Positions 45,931 through 55,338 of a DNA stretch of 64,000 nucleotides are shown in pieces. The DNA is taken from contig JBCNJP010000006.1 of NCBI GenBank assembly GCA_039602395.1, positions 49,405,787 to 49,469,786 of the forward strand, in the 5' to 3' direction. Position 1 is the stretch's first letter, and each line of letters opens with the position of its first letter. The notes under the pieces are model-generated. The model was not told the origin of the DNA. It worked only from the letters and a program-made list of their open reading frames with translations, and made no database searches. Source of the DNA: Deinandra increscens subsp. villosa. Lineage: Eukaryota; Streptophyta; Magnoliopsida; Asterales; Asteraceae. The translations under genes were made by a program, and so were the position numbers.

Positions 45931-47006
45931 AATTTAGACTCCCCCCCCCCTGATTTTTATGTGGACCAACCGTTTCGTCCCAAAAGACATGCCCAAATCC
46001 TAAACGTGTCCAAACGACCCTTTGATCCCAAACGACCTTGTCTAAATTCCAAACGATCGTTTGGATTCTGTGTCAAAATCCAAGCCTCCTGTGCCAAAGT
46101 CAGGTCCCTTTTTATAGCATACATATTTTCTAAAAAAAAATACTTGTTTTTGTTTATTTTCTGAAACTAGAATTAAAAATATGAGGCCTAATAATAAATA
46201 ATCAACTATTAAAACTAACTGAAAAAATATTGGTTTCCTCTTCCACCTTTTAGGGCTATCTGAACTGTACTTATAGTGGCTTTAAACTCATAAATATAAT
46301 AAATCGACTTATAAATGTTAACTTGATTTTTGTTGATGGATATTGACAGGGATGCAATGTTATGAAGCAGCAGACTAGTATTCTCCTTCCTGGATCGGAA
46401 ATCCCACAATGGTTTCAGAACGAGACTACTGGAGTTGGGCAAGCAGTGATCAAGTTACCTGAGAATTGGTATAATGTAATCACAGGGATTTCACTATGTG
46501 TTGTTGCAGACTTCATGGGCCTAACTAGACCTGTCAGATTAACCTTGTCAACAGAGCCCATTCTATCCGTGAACGGTGATGGATTGTATCATCCCGATAG
46601 ATTGCACATGTGGATGGAATATGTGTCATTTGATCTTCTTCAACGCTCAATTGTGGGCATTGTCCGGCCTGATTGGATTACAACTACCCCGGGTCTTATT
46701 TTGACTATTTCGACAGAGAGTAGTGGTGTAAAGATATGTGGGGCTAGATTAATTTACAAAGAATTAAATCTGGAAAACATAAACGGCTCAATGGATGACG
46801 TTGGGGGCGTGTTGAAGAGACAAACAAACCTTTTGAAATGTTTTAGAGAGACAGAATATGATGCTATAACCTACAGTCTTCAGTCTGGCATCAAATATAT
46901 TCCCGAAGGAGATGCGTGGTTTGACAGGTTGTCCTGGAACAAGAAGCATGAGTATTACAGATCAGGTAAATCATCAATGAAGGTAGGAATGAATATTCTT
47001 GATTAA
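40597..47006 (+). CDS. TIR-NB-LRR (TNL) immune receptor, five exons
   Basis: Proposed CDS: 40597-41066, 41348-42446, 43171-43449, 43538-44629, 46350-47006, with GT...AG introns and the frame kept throughout (about 1198 codons). The start is the ATG followed by MASSSTSSMLKYDVFLSFRG. Exon 1 is the TIR domain, with the NADase glutamate at E86 (SWCLDELVEI). Exon 2 is NB-ARC: P-loop GMGGAGKTT (216-224), kinase-2 VLIVLDDVD (291-299), GSRIIITTRD, GHPLT (~381-385, His where GLPL normally has Leu) and MHD (483-485). Exons 3-4 hold the LRRs. Exon 5 begins a C-JID/post-LRR domain (LLPGSEIPQWFQ). TNLs detect pathogen effectors inside cells and signal through TIR NADase activity. No stop or frameshift is seen, so the gene is probably functional. 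Confidence 0.93.
42746..42967 (+). repeat. Imperfect tandem repeat in TNL intron 2
   Basis: Units of about 90 bp starting near 42746, 42839 and 42921 (third partial) share GACC(A/T)AACCTG and ACCATTTATGCAA. They lie wholly within intron 2 (42447-43170). Confidence 0.8.
45232..46108. mobile_element. Fold-back transposon in TNL intron 4 (outer)
   Basis: The arms near 45243-45375 and 45960-46100 are inverted copies: TGGCACAGGAGG, then TTTGACACAG and ATCCAAACGATCGTTTG. Each arm carries several CGTTTGG/CCAAACG motifs resembling subterminal transposase-binding repeats. The 8-bp repeat TTTTTATA lies just outside (45224-45231 and 46109-46116), which would suit a hAT-type element. The extreme ends match poorly, so the boundary is approximate. 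Confidence 0.6.
45412..45882. mobile_element. MITE nested in the intron 4 fold-back
   Basis: An almost complete ~470-bp hairpin. GGGAAGGGTTCTGTGTAGACC at the left matches the inverted right end (GGTAAAAGATCCGTGTAGACC), and the arms pair through to a centre near 45650. It is flanked by TA runs (45374-45411 and 45883-45927), consistent with insertion at TA. It has no coding capacity. Confidence 0.75.
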
Positions 47007-47273
47007 TGTGCATTTTCGTATCCATAACAAAGCGCGAAACACTGAAGCAGCACGGATTTGTCTGGATGGGAGATGAAGAACATAAATTTCCTCCCAAGAC
47101 TGAAATTTTTCATAGACTTGTGTAGGTGTGTCGGTTTGGCGGGTTGAATCATCGAACCTGAGCACGACCCCCATAGACCATATATATATCTATGTAAAAG
47201 ACATCAACCTTGACCCGGATTCACTTAGAAATTAGAATAGTATAAGTAGAACACTGACTTTTTTAACCCATTT
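47007..47273. other. 3' flank of the TNL gene
   Basis: Presumed 3' UTR and spacer. No clear polyadenylation signal and no coding region. Confidence 0.5.
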
Positions 47274-47386
47274 GAACACTCAAAGTGAGTTTTGATGCTC
47301 TAAGAATATTTAGAAGGAAATATTTGAAGATATTTCTTGTTTCTTTAGACGGTGGCAGGCATAGTATGGAAGTATACAAAAACTTG
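47274..47386 (+). pseudogene. Fragment of a second TNL NB-ARC exon
   Basis: ACACTCAAAGTGAGTTTTGA through TATGGAAGTATACAAAA matches the exon 2 segment 42129-42240 of the TNL gene with about 15-20% changes and small indels that break the frame. It is on the same strand and covers the region after GLPL (SFDAL...IFLDI.CFF.GW.HSMEVYKIL). It stops where the long-TIR element begins, so it is a relic of a duplicated TNL. Confidence 0.85.
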
Positions 47387-48842
47387 TATCTCAGTTAAAT
47401 TTGAGTGCTTATATAGACACCCAAGGTTTTACTAAATTCACCCTTTCCCTACGGTCGTTTCGCTCCAAACGGTCGTTTCAAGGTCGTTTCATTTAAAACG
47501 GCCGCCAAGTGTCGCGACGACAAAACCTTAAAATTCAGGGGGCCCTCCTTTTTATCGGCCGTTTCATCCGAAACGATCGCCGAACGATCGTTTCATCCGA
47601 AACGACCGAAGCTTTTTGGTGGATTTAGTAAAAGGTTTGGGTGGATATAGCCCATGCCTTAAATTATTAAGTATTATTCCTTTCAAGTTTTACTTTAGGG
47701 AAATTTGTCAAAATGATCAAAGTTGATCAAAAATTTACTCAAATGGTCCTATTAAATTTGGCTTCCTAAAATGACGTATTTAATAGTTTGTTGACACAAT
47801 GACACCTCACCCTATTAGGCAAAAAAATTTCTTGAACCAATCACTAACTGAATGACACGTTGCCATCCGGCTAACATGTCTACCTAGCCGGCTGACGTGT
47901 CATTCCACGGTCCCACCCCCAATGCAATGGTATTATGACACGTGTTCAAGCCGACAACCTTTAGCTAGATCTAACATTTAACCGGCAACCTTTAGCTAAA
48001 TAGGAGAGAGAAAAGTTCGTCGTCTTCTTCTAATACTCTTCAATGGTGGATTCTCTGAAACTTGAGTTTTCAATTCAAACTTGATATCAATAGGTTCAGT
48101 TGTGAGTTTAGAATCTTTGATGCGATCTAATTTGAGTTTCATTCAAGTTTGAGTTCAATTTGGCATCACAGTTCATAATCTTCATCGTATCACTGTACTT
48201 TTATTAGACAACCTTTCAAAACTCAAGATCAATAGAAACTCACAAAATACAACGTCTTCTTTACGTTGACGTGTTCTTGTTCAATCTTCAAATTAGCACC
48301 AAACCACGTCAATATGGATCTTATTTGATTCAGTTTTCAATATTTAGCATAATCGTGCGTTTAGTTTTGTGATTCCTTTGGTTATGGAGGATTTGTGATC
48401 ATTCAAAGTTCAATCTAATTTTCGATTGATAACCAAACTCATATGACATTGAAGATAGGAATTCGGTGATAACCGATCTAACTTTTCTCTCTCCTATCCG
48501 GCTAAAGGTTGTCGGCTAAGGGTTATCGGCTTGAACATGTGTCATAATACCATTGCATAAGAGGTGGGACCGAGGAATGACACGTCAGCCTGTTAGGTTG
48601 ACATGTTATCTGACGGGGTAGACGTGTTAGCAAGATGGGCGACGTAATACAGTTAGTGGCTGGTTCAAGGAAGTTTTTTATCTGATGGGATGAGGTGTCA
48701 ACAAGTTATTGAATAGGTCATTTTGACAAATCAAATTTAATAGGGTCATTTGAACAAACTTTTGGTCATTTTAAAATTTTCCCCTAAAGTACAACTTGAA
48801 AGGAATAGTACTCAATAATTTAACTGAGATATAAGTTTTTGA
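47377..48842. mobile_element. Long inverted-repeat element with a MITE in its left arm
   Basis: The left arm (~47377 to ~48016, excluding the MITE) is an inverted copy of ~48483-48842. Shared blocks include TATCTCAGTTAAATT, CTATTAAATTTG, GCTGACGTGTCATTCC, GCAATGGTATTATGACAC and TAGGAGAGAGAAAAG. The centre (48017-48482) is unique. No transposase and no clear target duplication were found, so the superfamily is open. Confidence 0.78.
47402..47658. mobile_element. MITE in the left arm of the long inverted-repeat element
   Basis: The right arm of the host element lacks this ~257-bp insert, and TTAAATT flanks it on both sides (47395-47401 and 47659-47665). The ends are inverted (TATAGACACCCA...TTTTACTAAATTCACC against its counterpart). 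The interior holds repeated GTCGTTTC/GAAACGAC motifs like the CGTTTGG motifs of the intron 4 element. Confidence 0.75.
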
Positions 48843-49205
48843 TTCAAGCATAAAGTACAACTTTTATTTGCAAGGTATTACTAATTAAACATGTTTTTAC
48901 CCAATGTACGAATATATGTTGTTTGGCTTTTATCATTTTTTTCTTTTTTTTATCTCATGTTTCAGTTTCACACACGCTTTTTGGACCTTTTCTTCTTTGT
49001 GTTTCTTTCTTCACCATATTTCATCACGGTCATCGTTTTCTTTGATTACAAATACGAATATATAGTGTCTTTATAGATCTGACAATACAATACACAATTA
49101 TATAGTAGGCTAATAATTGAGCTATTTAATCGGATGACCGAGACAACATTTATAACTCCGAGTCCGATAACAGTGTCCAGACCACTATACAACGGTCTGG
49201 GGGGC
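48843..49205. other. AT-rich spacer
   Basis: No coding or structural signal except CAGACC...GGTCTGGGGGG just before 49206, which may be a polypurine tract. Confidence 0.5.
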
Positions 49206-50252
49206 TGATGACGTATGTCCGGTTCAAATGACGTCACACGCATACATGTTCCGGACATCCAACCTCACACAGTCAGGGCCGACCTACGGACTAATCATCT
49301 GTCGGATCCCAGACATACAGGTCGACCTTAACAGGTCGACCGACTACAACTTATATAGGTCGGACCTTAACAAGTCGACCGACTACAACTAATACAGGTC
49401 GGACCTTAACAGATCGACCGACTACAACTTATACAGGTCGGACCTTAACAGGTCGACCGACTACAAGTTACATAGATCAGGCCTCAATAGGCCGACTAAC
49501 AACAAGCCAGAAGGTCGACTGACGATAGGCAGACAGAGAAGTCGACCATGTCAAGGTCGACTGACGATAAACAGGAAGGTCGACTCATAACAGGCCGACA
49601 GACAAGTCGACCAAGTGAGGCCGACTGACCACCAACCTACTCTGGTCGAACCCTGACAGGTCGACTGACGACACTTTAAGAGTCAACCTACTGACCCAAT
49701 CTCGGGTCGGACTCCTAAGGAAGAGACGGGTAGGTACAGACCAACGCTCATACACACGGGTCGGCGTCCCAGGACTCGACCTGACACTACAACCAATGTG
49801 ATTACCCAAAACAACTACTATGGTTCTTTGGCACAGTCCAGATACCATACCTGCAGCATGCTACTTTGGGGAGCTAACATTGATGGCATTACGAGACAAA
49901 GGTTGAGGGCTATAAATACCCCTCAACCTCCAGGGAAATTCTCAAGTCATTGTACTCTATCTCGTTTGATTACTCTTAATCTCTCGAAACGCATACTTAT
50001 TCACACGCCCGAGCTTGGTCGCATGACAACTTGTCCTGCTCCCCAAGAACAACTACACTTCAGTTTTAAAGGTTCCAGCATAAGACCAAAGTTGTCGAGT
50101 CGACTGATCACCAGAAGACTTGCACTCAGACATCGATTTCCAAGTCAACTGCTCACCAGGAGACTCATCTTGCCCACCTTGTAGTCGAACTGCCTTGGTA
50201 GCTCGTCCTAGATCTCTATCTATCCAGTTATCCTTGGTAGCCCAATTCTACA
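49206..50252 (+). repeat. LTR of element D
   Basis: The end is set by the primer site at 50254 (TGGCGCC); the start is tentative. The first half is dominated by GTCGAC-containing repeats (49305-49680). A TATA-like CTATAAATACCCC lies at ~49909. Confidence 0.6.
49305..49680 (+). repeat. GTCGAC-rich tandem array in the LTR of D
   Basis: About four units of ~39 bp (49305-49470), each with GGTCGACCGACTACAAC and GGTCGGACCTTAACA, then degenerate units to ~49680. GGTCGACC is self-complementary, so each unit can form a small cruciform or protein site. Confidence 0.85.
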
Positions 50253-50253
50253 T

Positions 50254-50260
50254 TGGCGCC
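50254..50260 (+). promoter_or_regulatory. Primer-binding site of element D
   Basis: TGGCGCC follows the LTR end with one intervening base, continuing ATCCGCACGG. Confidence 0.7.
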
Positions 50261-50361
50261 ATCCGCACGGTATCTTTAATGACAATCATGACATATGATT
50301 TGGTACACATCTTTATTCGCTACAAATGCATTACATTTCCGAATCAGGAACTCTTTGTATA

Positions 50362-50735
50362 TAATACCGTGGTGGTCACAAACAATACGACCGGATCGGT
50401 CAACGACAAAACCGACGCCGGTGGTCTAGGGTTTCGGTAGAAACACAAAGAACGTAAGTTTTAATAAAGATAATCTCCACCTTTGTTCATAACTTAGAAG
50501 TCTTTGAATACCCAAGAAACTTTGGGGAACAAGAAACAAACTAACCATAAAAGTTCCAATGATAAATACGGAAACAAATAATGGGAAATAAATAACAATA
50601 ACTGAATAGGTGGAGACCCCGGGAGATAATACTCGACCGGGTTTAGATAAACCGGTTCATCCATCCGGGTCGTCATCCTCACTTGCTCTTTCCTCGTCCG
50701 GGTCGGGTCCGGGGTCTAGGGCCAGCCCCGTATCA
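50362..50735 (-). repeat. 3' LTR of element E
   Basis: On the minus strand TGATACGGGG...GGTATTA. The terminal CA has become TA in both copies. The pol frame continues into its first ~80 bases. Confidence 0.9.
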
Positions 50736-51810
50736 TCCTCCTCCACTTGAAAAGGACCCGTCCTCGAGTCCGCCTCAGCATCGTCCTCAAAAGGTGATAA
50801 ATCCGCAACATTAAAAGTGGTCGGGATGTTATAATGACCCGGTAGTTCGATCTGATACGCATTATCATTGATGCGCTTGAGCCCTCGAAAAGGACCATCA
50901 ACATGAGGCTTAAGCTTACCAAACCTCCCTGTGGGAAAGCGCTCTTTCCGAAGGTGAATCCACACCAAATCACCCTCCTAGAATACGACCTTGTGCCTGT
51001 GTCAATTAGCACGAGTTTGGTAAGTGAGATTGTGTTGAATAATCTGTTCGCGCACCTCCGCATGCGAATCCTTAATCTGCTGAGCCCGAGCCTCCCCCTC
51101 GGCGCTGAAATGAGAGACGTCCCCACTCGTGGCAAAATACAACGGGGGTGAACGGATTACGACCATAAACGACAAAAAACGGACTGCGGCCCGTGGTAGA
51201 ATGGTTCGACCGATTGTAGGCAAATTCGGCCTGGGGAAGGGCGAGATCCCACTGCTTCAGATTAGACCCCACAAGAACACACGGAACAAAGTGTGCCATT
51301 TTATAGAAACGGTCCACCACTACCATAATCGAATCTTTCTTCCGTTGAGTCTTCAGCAACCCCAAAACGAAGTCCAAACTAACGTCTTCCCATGGTCCGA
51401 GGGGAACTGGAAGAGGCGTATATAAGCCCTGATTCGTGCCCCGTGTTTTTGCCATATGACACACGCGACACCGCTTCATAATTCGTGCAACATCTTTATC
51501 CAACTTTGGCCAATAAAATTTTTCCCGTAGAAGTGTTGCTGTTTTCTCGCGCCCAAAATGGCCCGCAAGTGCACCCTGGTGGCATTCCATAATAATAGCA
51601 TCTTGATAAGAAGAAAGCGGAATACAAAGTCGGTTACCTTTAAACAAGAATCCCTCGCGTCGACTGAAATCACGGAACGATACAGTGGCACATCCATGCC
51701 AAACATCACGGAATTCAGGATCCTCTCGATTGAGACTACGGAGCGAGTCGAAGTCTTGTAGTTGTGGCTGGATTGTGGTAACAAGAGAGAAGCGTCGGCT
51801 AAGCGCATCA
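50657..51810 (-). pseudogene. Element E integrase, core deleted
   Basis: Continues from the RNase H part across the element F insertion (ANSVAD/ALSRRFSLV). The HHCC zinc-binding domain is intact (ECHQGALAGHFGREKT...RCRVCHMAKTRG). The core begins SLDFVLGL and VVVDRFYKMAHFVPC but then jumps to LKQWDLALPQAEFAYNRS. This loses about 85 codons, including the second Asp and the Glu. After frame changes the C-terminal part reads RKERFPTGRFGKL and NVADLSPFEDDAEAD, ending with an acidic stretch at 50657 inside the 3' LTR. Confidence 0.87.
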
Positions 51811-52180
51811 TGTAGAAACGAGAAACGATCTTACTACTGCATGCTTTGATCAAACGTAATGAACACGGATGTAAATAAGAGAATTGTATTGATCACTTGA
51901 AGATACAAACACAAGCTCTCTAGTTTCTCTCTCTAGAAACACACACAGAAAGGTGTAGAATGACAGAAGTGTTCAACTCGATTTTTTAACACATTCTAAC
52001 ACACAGGCTATTTATAGTAAGTGACATAGCACCCAACGTACCAAACTGATACGCCGGACCATATGATCCTCTGGACCATATGGTACGCCACCAACCAAAT
52101 AGGCACTACAACTCACTTTAAGACATGCTCACATAGATACAATACACGAGACACTCATAGCATAGAAATATGCTCTAACA
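51811..52180 (-). repeat. 3' LTR of element F
   Basis: TGTAGAAACG...GCTCTAACA on the plus strand, 370 bp. Near its middle GGACCATATGATCC and GGACCATATGG are imperfect palindromes. Confidence 0.96.
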
Positions 52181-52191
52181 AACTCCCCCTT
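52181..52191 (-). promoter_or_regulatory. Polypurine tract of element F
   Basis: AAGGGGGAGTT on the minus strand, directly against the 3' LTR. Confidence 0.88.
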
Positions 52192-53700
52192 AACGTGTAG
52201 TGTATCTATTCTCTAACTAAACTTCAGTCTTCAATCTTCAACATGGCTGCATCCGATCTTCGACTTGAAATCTTTTCAGAAATAGAGCTTGCATGGCTGG
52301 ATCACACTTTAATTATCTTTGCATTTCAAGATCCACTTGTGAAAGATACTTCATACTCCCCCTCTCACCATGCTTGAGCCTTGACACACAAACCTGCAAT
52401 TTCAGAAGACAGAAACGCGGTTTCCTTTTCTTTTGAAAATTAATTTAATCTTGGCGCAAAAATTCTCTTCGAGAATCCAAGATATAGTTTTGAAATTTGA
52501 TTTTGTATCACATGTCGATTGGTCGAAAACAAATAAGAAATAAAATCTTTTTGACTTTTTGAAACTTTATATCAAAACACACCAAAAATCTTTTTGGACT
52601 TTTCATATATGAAACATAAATTCAATACAGAATCAAACACTATTTTTTTCTTTTGCAAGAAAGATCACAACTTGGGATCATATTGGTCATATCATGCTGA
52701 ACTACACTTCAATTTCAATTACTTCAGCACACAAGTCATGTCGATTACTGGTATAATTTGTCCATTTTAAACTCAGGCAAAATCATACTCATAACATCTG
52801 GATATGTTATTGTATTGATTAAGTTTGCTTTGACCAGTGTACCCCACACTATCAGACATACTCAGATATGTTTTTCGCTTTTATATCACACTTTGTGATT
52901 TCATTTGTGATTTAAGCACATAATGACCGTATTCATGATTTAGTCAACTGTGTTCCATGCAAAAAGAAATAAGAACGTAAAATCGTCTACCTTAAGGTCG
53001 ATCTTTCGATACGCAGATAAGGCCTCAGATTTAACAAAATAAGAAAATAAAACAAGTTGAAATTGTATAACCCAACAACAATCAGGTCGGTACTCCCGTA
53101 CACGCAGAGAAAGTCCAATGAGTTATACGAAACACCAAAGAAAATAAAGCAGAACGTCAAACGAACAACAATCAGGTCGGTCTTTCGACACGCAGAGAAA
53201 GTCCGATCGTTTGACAAAATAAAGAAAATCAAACAAGTTTAAATCTTTGCAAAATGAACACATGTATACACAGTGACTTCTCATTTTCTTTTTCACATAT
53301 CTTTTCTTGATATATCATGAGATACACATCAAGATGTTGTCCACTTGGTCAAGCATTAGTATTTAATGTGTTTATCACATATGAATACTTTCTGATTTAA
53401 TGCCGAGTCTACCAAGCACATCGAACAATGATCTTATGGCTTTTTCATCTATTTTATCCGTGAGCCAGACGCTATTTTTGGTATTTCAATTTTCTCCCCT
53501 AAACTACACACGAAATGCATTAAAGAAAGAAAATTGACCTTTCGACATGGATACCATTCAGGTTTAGCTTTCAGAAAAATTTCAGTTTTGAAATTTGATA
53601 TCACATGTAATTTAAGTTAAATCAGCAGAATACTCCTCCATGAGCAACTTTTCAATCACCGATAGATCTTCTAAAAATACCTGCACACTGGTCAAACACA
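52192..53700 (-). other. 3' non-coding region of element F
   Basis: AT-rich with no open frame of note. At about 52993, 53080 and 53165 a unit containing CAGGTCGGT...CGCAGAGAAAGTCC repeats three times at ~85-bp spacing (the first degenerate). Confidence 0.65.
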
Positions 53701-55296
53701 TCAGTTTATAAATGACCCGAAGCGAATTGCTTCTCGTCGACCAGTATCTTGAATTCCTTTTGAAACCACTTTAGGTTTCCAGCGTTGTTGTTTTGGTAAA
53801 TTGGTATCTGATGAACCGGTCACAGTCGATTGTGACGAACAACCTACACATGGAACATTTTGAAAACGAGGAATAAATCTTCCTTGAGTTTTGAAAAATG
53901 TAGGTTGTGGAAATTCATCAAACACTCTGCCATATTCATCAATGAATCGCGGTTTGGCAATTTTACCAACATATGGAACCTTTTCTCTTCTTGAACTAGA
54001 AGCAGCAATGACATGACAATCTTGTGCCATATGCCCTTTTTGTCGGCAATTGTAACACAAACGATTGTTTATATTTCTTGTCTTTGGAACCTGCATAGCT
54101 TCACAAACATATTCATCTCCAAAATGATCATAAAATTTATCATATACCTGAAATCGATGACCATGAACCCATTTGGATGTTGGACTCTTTGGAGTAGAAT
54201 TTGATCCTCCAGAAGAAAATTTAGCACCTTGTTGCTTCTTGGTCTTTGAATCAAAATTCTTCACAAAAACGTCAGCAACTTTCCGAGCATCTACGCAATG
54301 TAGCGGAAATTCTTTATCAGAAAATATTTGTTCCGAACCCTTGAGTTTGTAGAACCTCTCGGGTTGAACTTTGTCAGCTTTAAAAACTTCTTTCTTTACT
54401 TGCTTCAGATTAACTTTCTTCAAGTTCTGTTGCTGTTGAACCTTTGAAACGTTCACATTAACCTGTTTCTTTTGAAATCCCAAACCTGTATATTTTCCAG
54501 AAACCTTCTCTTCTGAATCAGATGATTTATGCCCGTTCTTTGCAAGACGAGAAAATTCAGCTTTAACTTTCTTGAGATCTTTTAGAGCATTGATAATCGT
54601 TTCATCAATGTCAGCTTTTGAAGACGAAGACCCAGACACAACCTTTTGAGCTTCAGAAGCTTCAGTACTTTTGCCTTTTTCCTTTTGCTTTTCTTCAACA
54701 GATTTGGAACCAACAAACTCAGAATAATCACCAATCTCAGCCTTATCTTTCAAATCATGAACGCCTTCTTTGAGACTTCCTGGTGGCGAGACTGTCTTGT
54801 TAAACATCTTCTCAAAATTTTCATCTTTGGCCAGAAAACTTGTAAAAGATTGTGAGTTAGTAACATTGTTCAAAAGACGTTTTGAATCAATGACTTCAAT
54901 CTTTAATTCAGAAATTCTTTGATGAGCTTCAGCCAACTCTTTTTCTGTTGCAATGAGCTTCTTTGCCACTTTGTTAGTTTCATACTTTTGCAATCTCAAC
55001 TCATCTAGACCATCCAACAATTCCTTCTCGAGTTTATCTTCGTTTCTTTTCTGAATATCCAAATTTGCATTTTGCAACTTGTTCACTCTAACCAACTCCC
55101 TCTTCTCATCAAGTAACTTTTCCATATCGGTCTGATAAGATTGAATCTTAGTAGCTTGATCATCAGACAGTTGAGTAAGTGTATCAAGTCTGGACTTTGA
55201 TTTGTCAAAAAGATTTTGAAAATCGTTTGCTGTATCCTCAGCTTCATCTTTCCATTTCTGTACGTCTTTGACTAATTCAACCTTTTCTTCAGACAA
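53701..55296 (-). CDS. Element F gag, second part (coiled coil, zinc knuckle 2)
   Basis: 531 codons in the same frame as the upstream gag, from which it is separated by one stop (TAG near 55338-55340) and about 13 codons. The first ~150 residues are heptad-rich coiled coil (LLDEKRELVRVNKLQNAN). A Ser/Lys-rich middle follows, then a CCHC knuckle CYNCRQKGHMAQDC near residue 413. It ends RFGSFIN and stop without protease. The internal ATG is just the first in the open stretch; it was probably part of a ~1080-codon gag. Confidence 0.85.
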   Translation of the reverse strand: MSEEKVELVKDVQKWKDEAEDTANDFQNLFDKSKSRLDTLTQLSDDQATKIQSYQTDMEKLLDEKRELVRVNKLQNANLDIQKRNEDKLEKELLDGLDELRLQKYETNKVAKKLIATEKELAEAHQRISELKIEVIDSKRLLNNVTNSQSFTSFLAKDENFEKMFNKTVSPPGSLKEGVHDLKDKAEIGDYSEFVGSKSVEEKQKEKGKSTEASEAQKVVSGSSSSKADIDETIINALKDLKKVKAEFSRLAKNGHKSSDSEEKVSGKYTGLGFQKKQVNVNVSKVQQQQNLKKVNLKQVKKEVFKADKVQPERFYKLKGSEQIFSDKEFPLHCVDARKVADVFVKNFDSKTKKQQGAKFSSGGSNSTPKSPTSKWVHGHRFQVYDKFYDHFGDEYVCEAMQVPKTRNINNRLCYNCRQKGHMAQDCHVIAASSSRREKVPYVGKIAKPRFIDEYGRVFDEFPQPTFFKTQGRFIPRFQNVPCVGCSSQSTVTGSSDTNLPKQQRWKPKVVSKGIQDTGRREAIRFGSFIN

Positions 55297-55338
55297 CTTT
55301 GTAAATTTCTTTTCAAATTCCTGCTCAACACCTTGAAA

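Noticed and set aside
47007..47174. Extra TNL exon after 47006
   Set aside because: No domain or clear splice acceptor; the stop at 47004-47006 gives a normal C-JID-type ending.
49305..49680. CRISPR-like array of ~39-bp units
   Set aside because: Units are tandem without unique spacers, and the context is a plant retrotransposon LTR.
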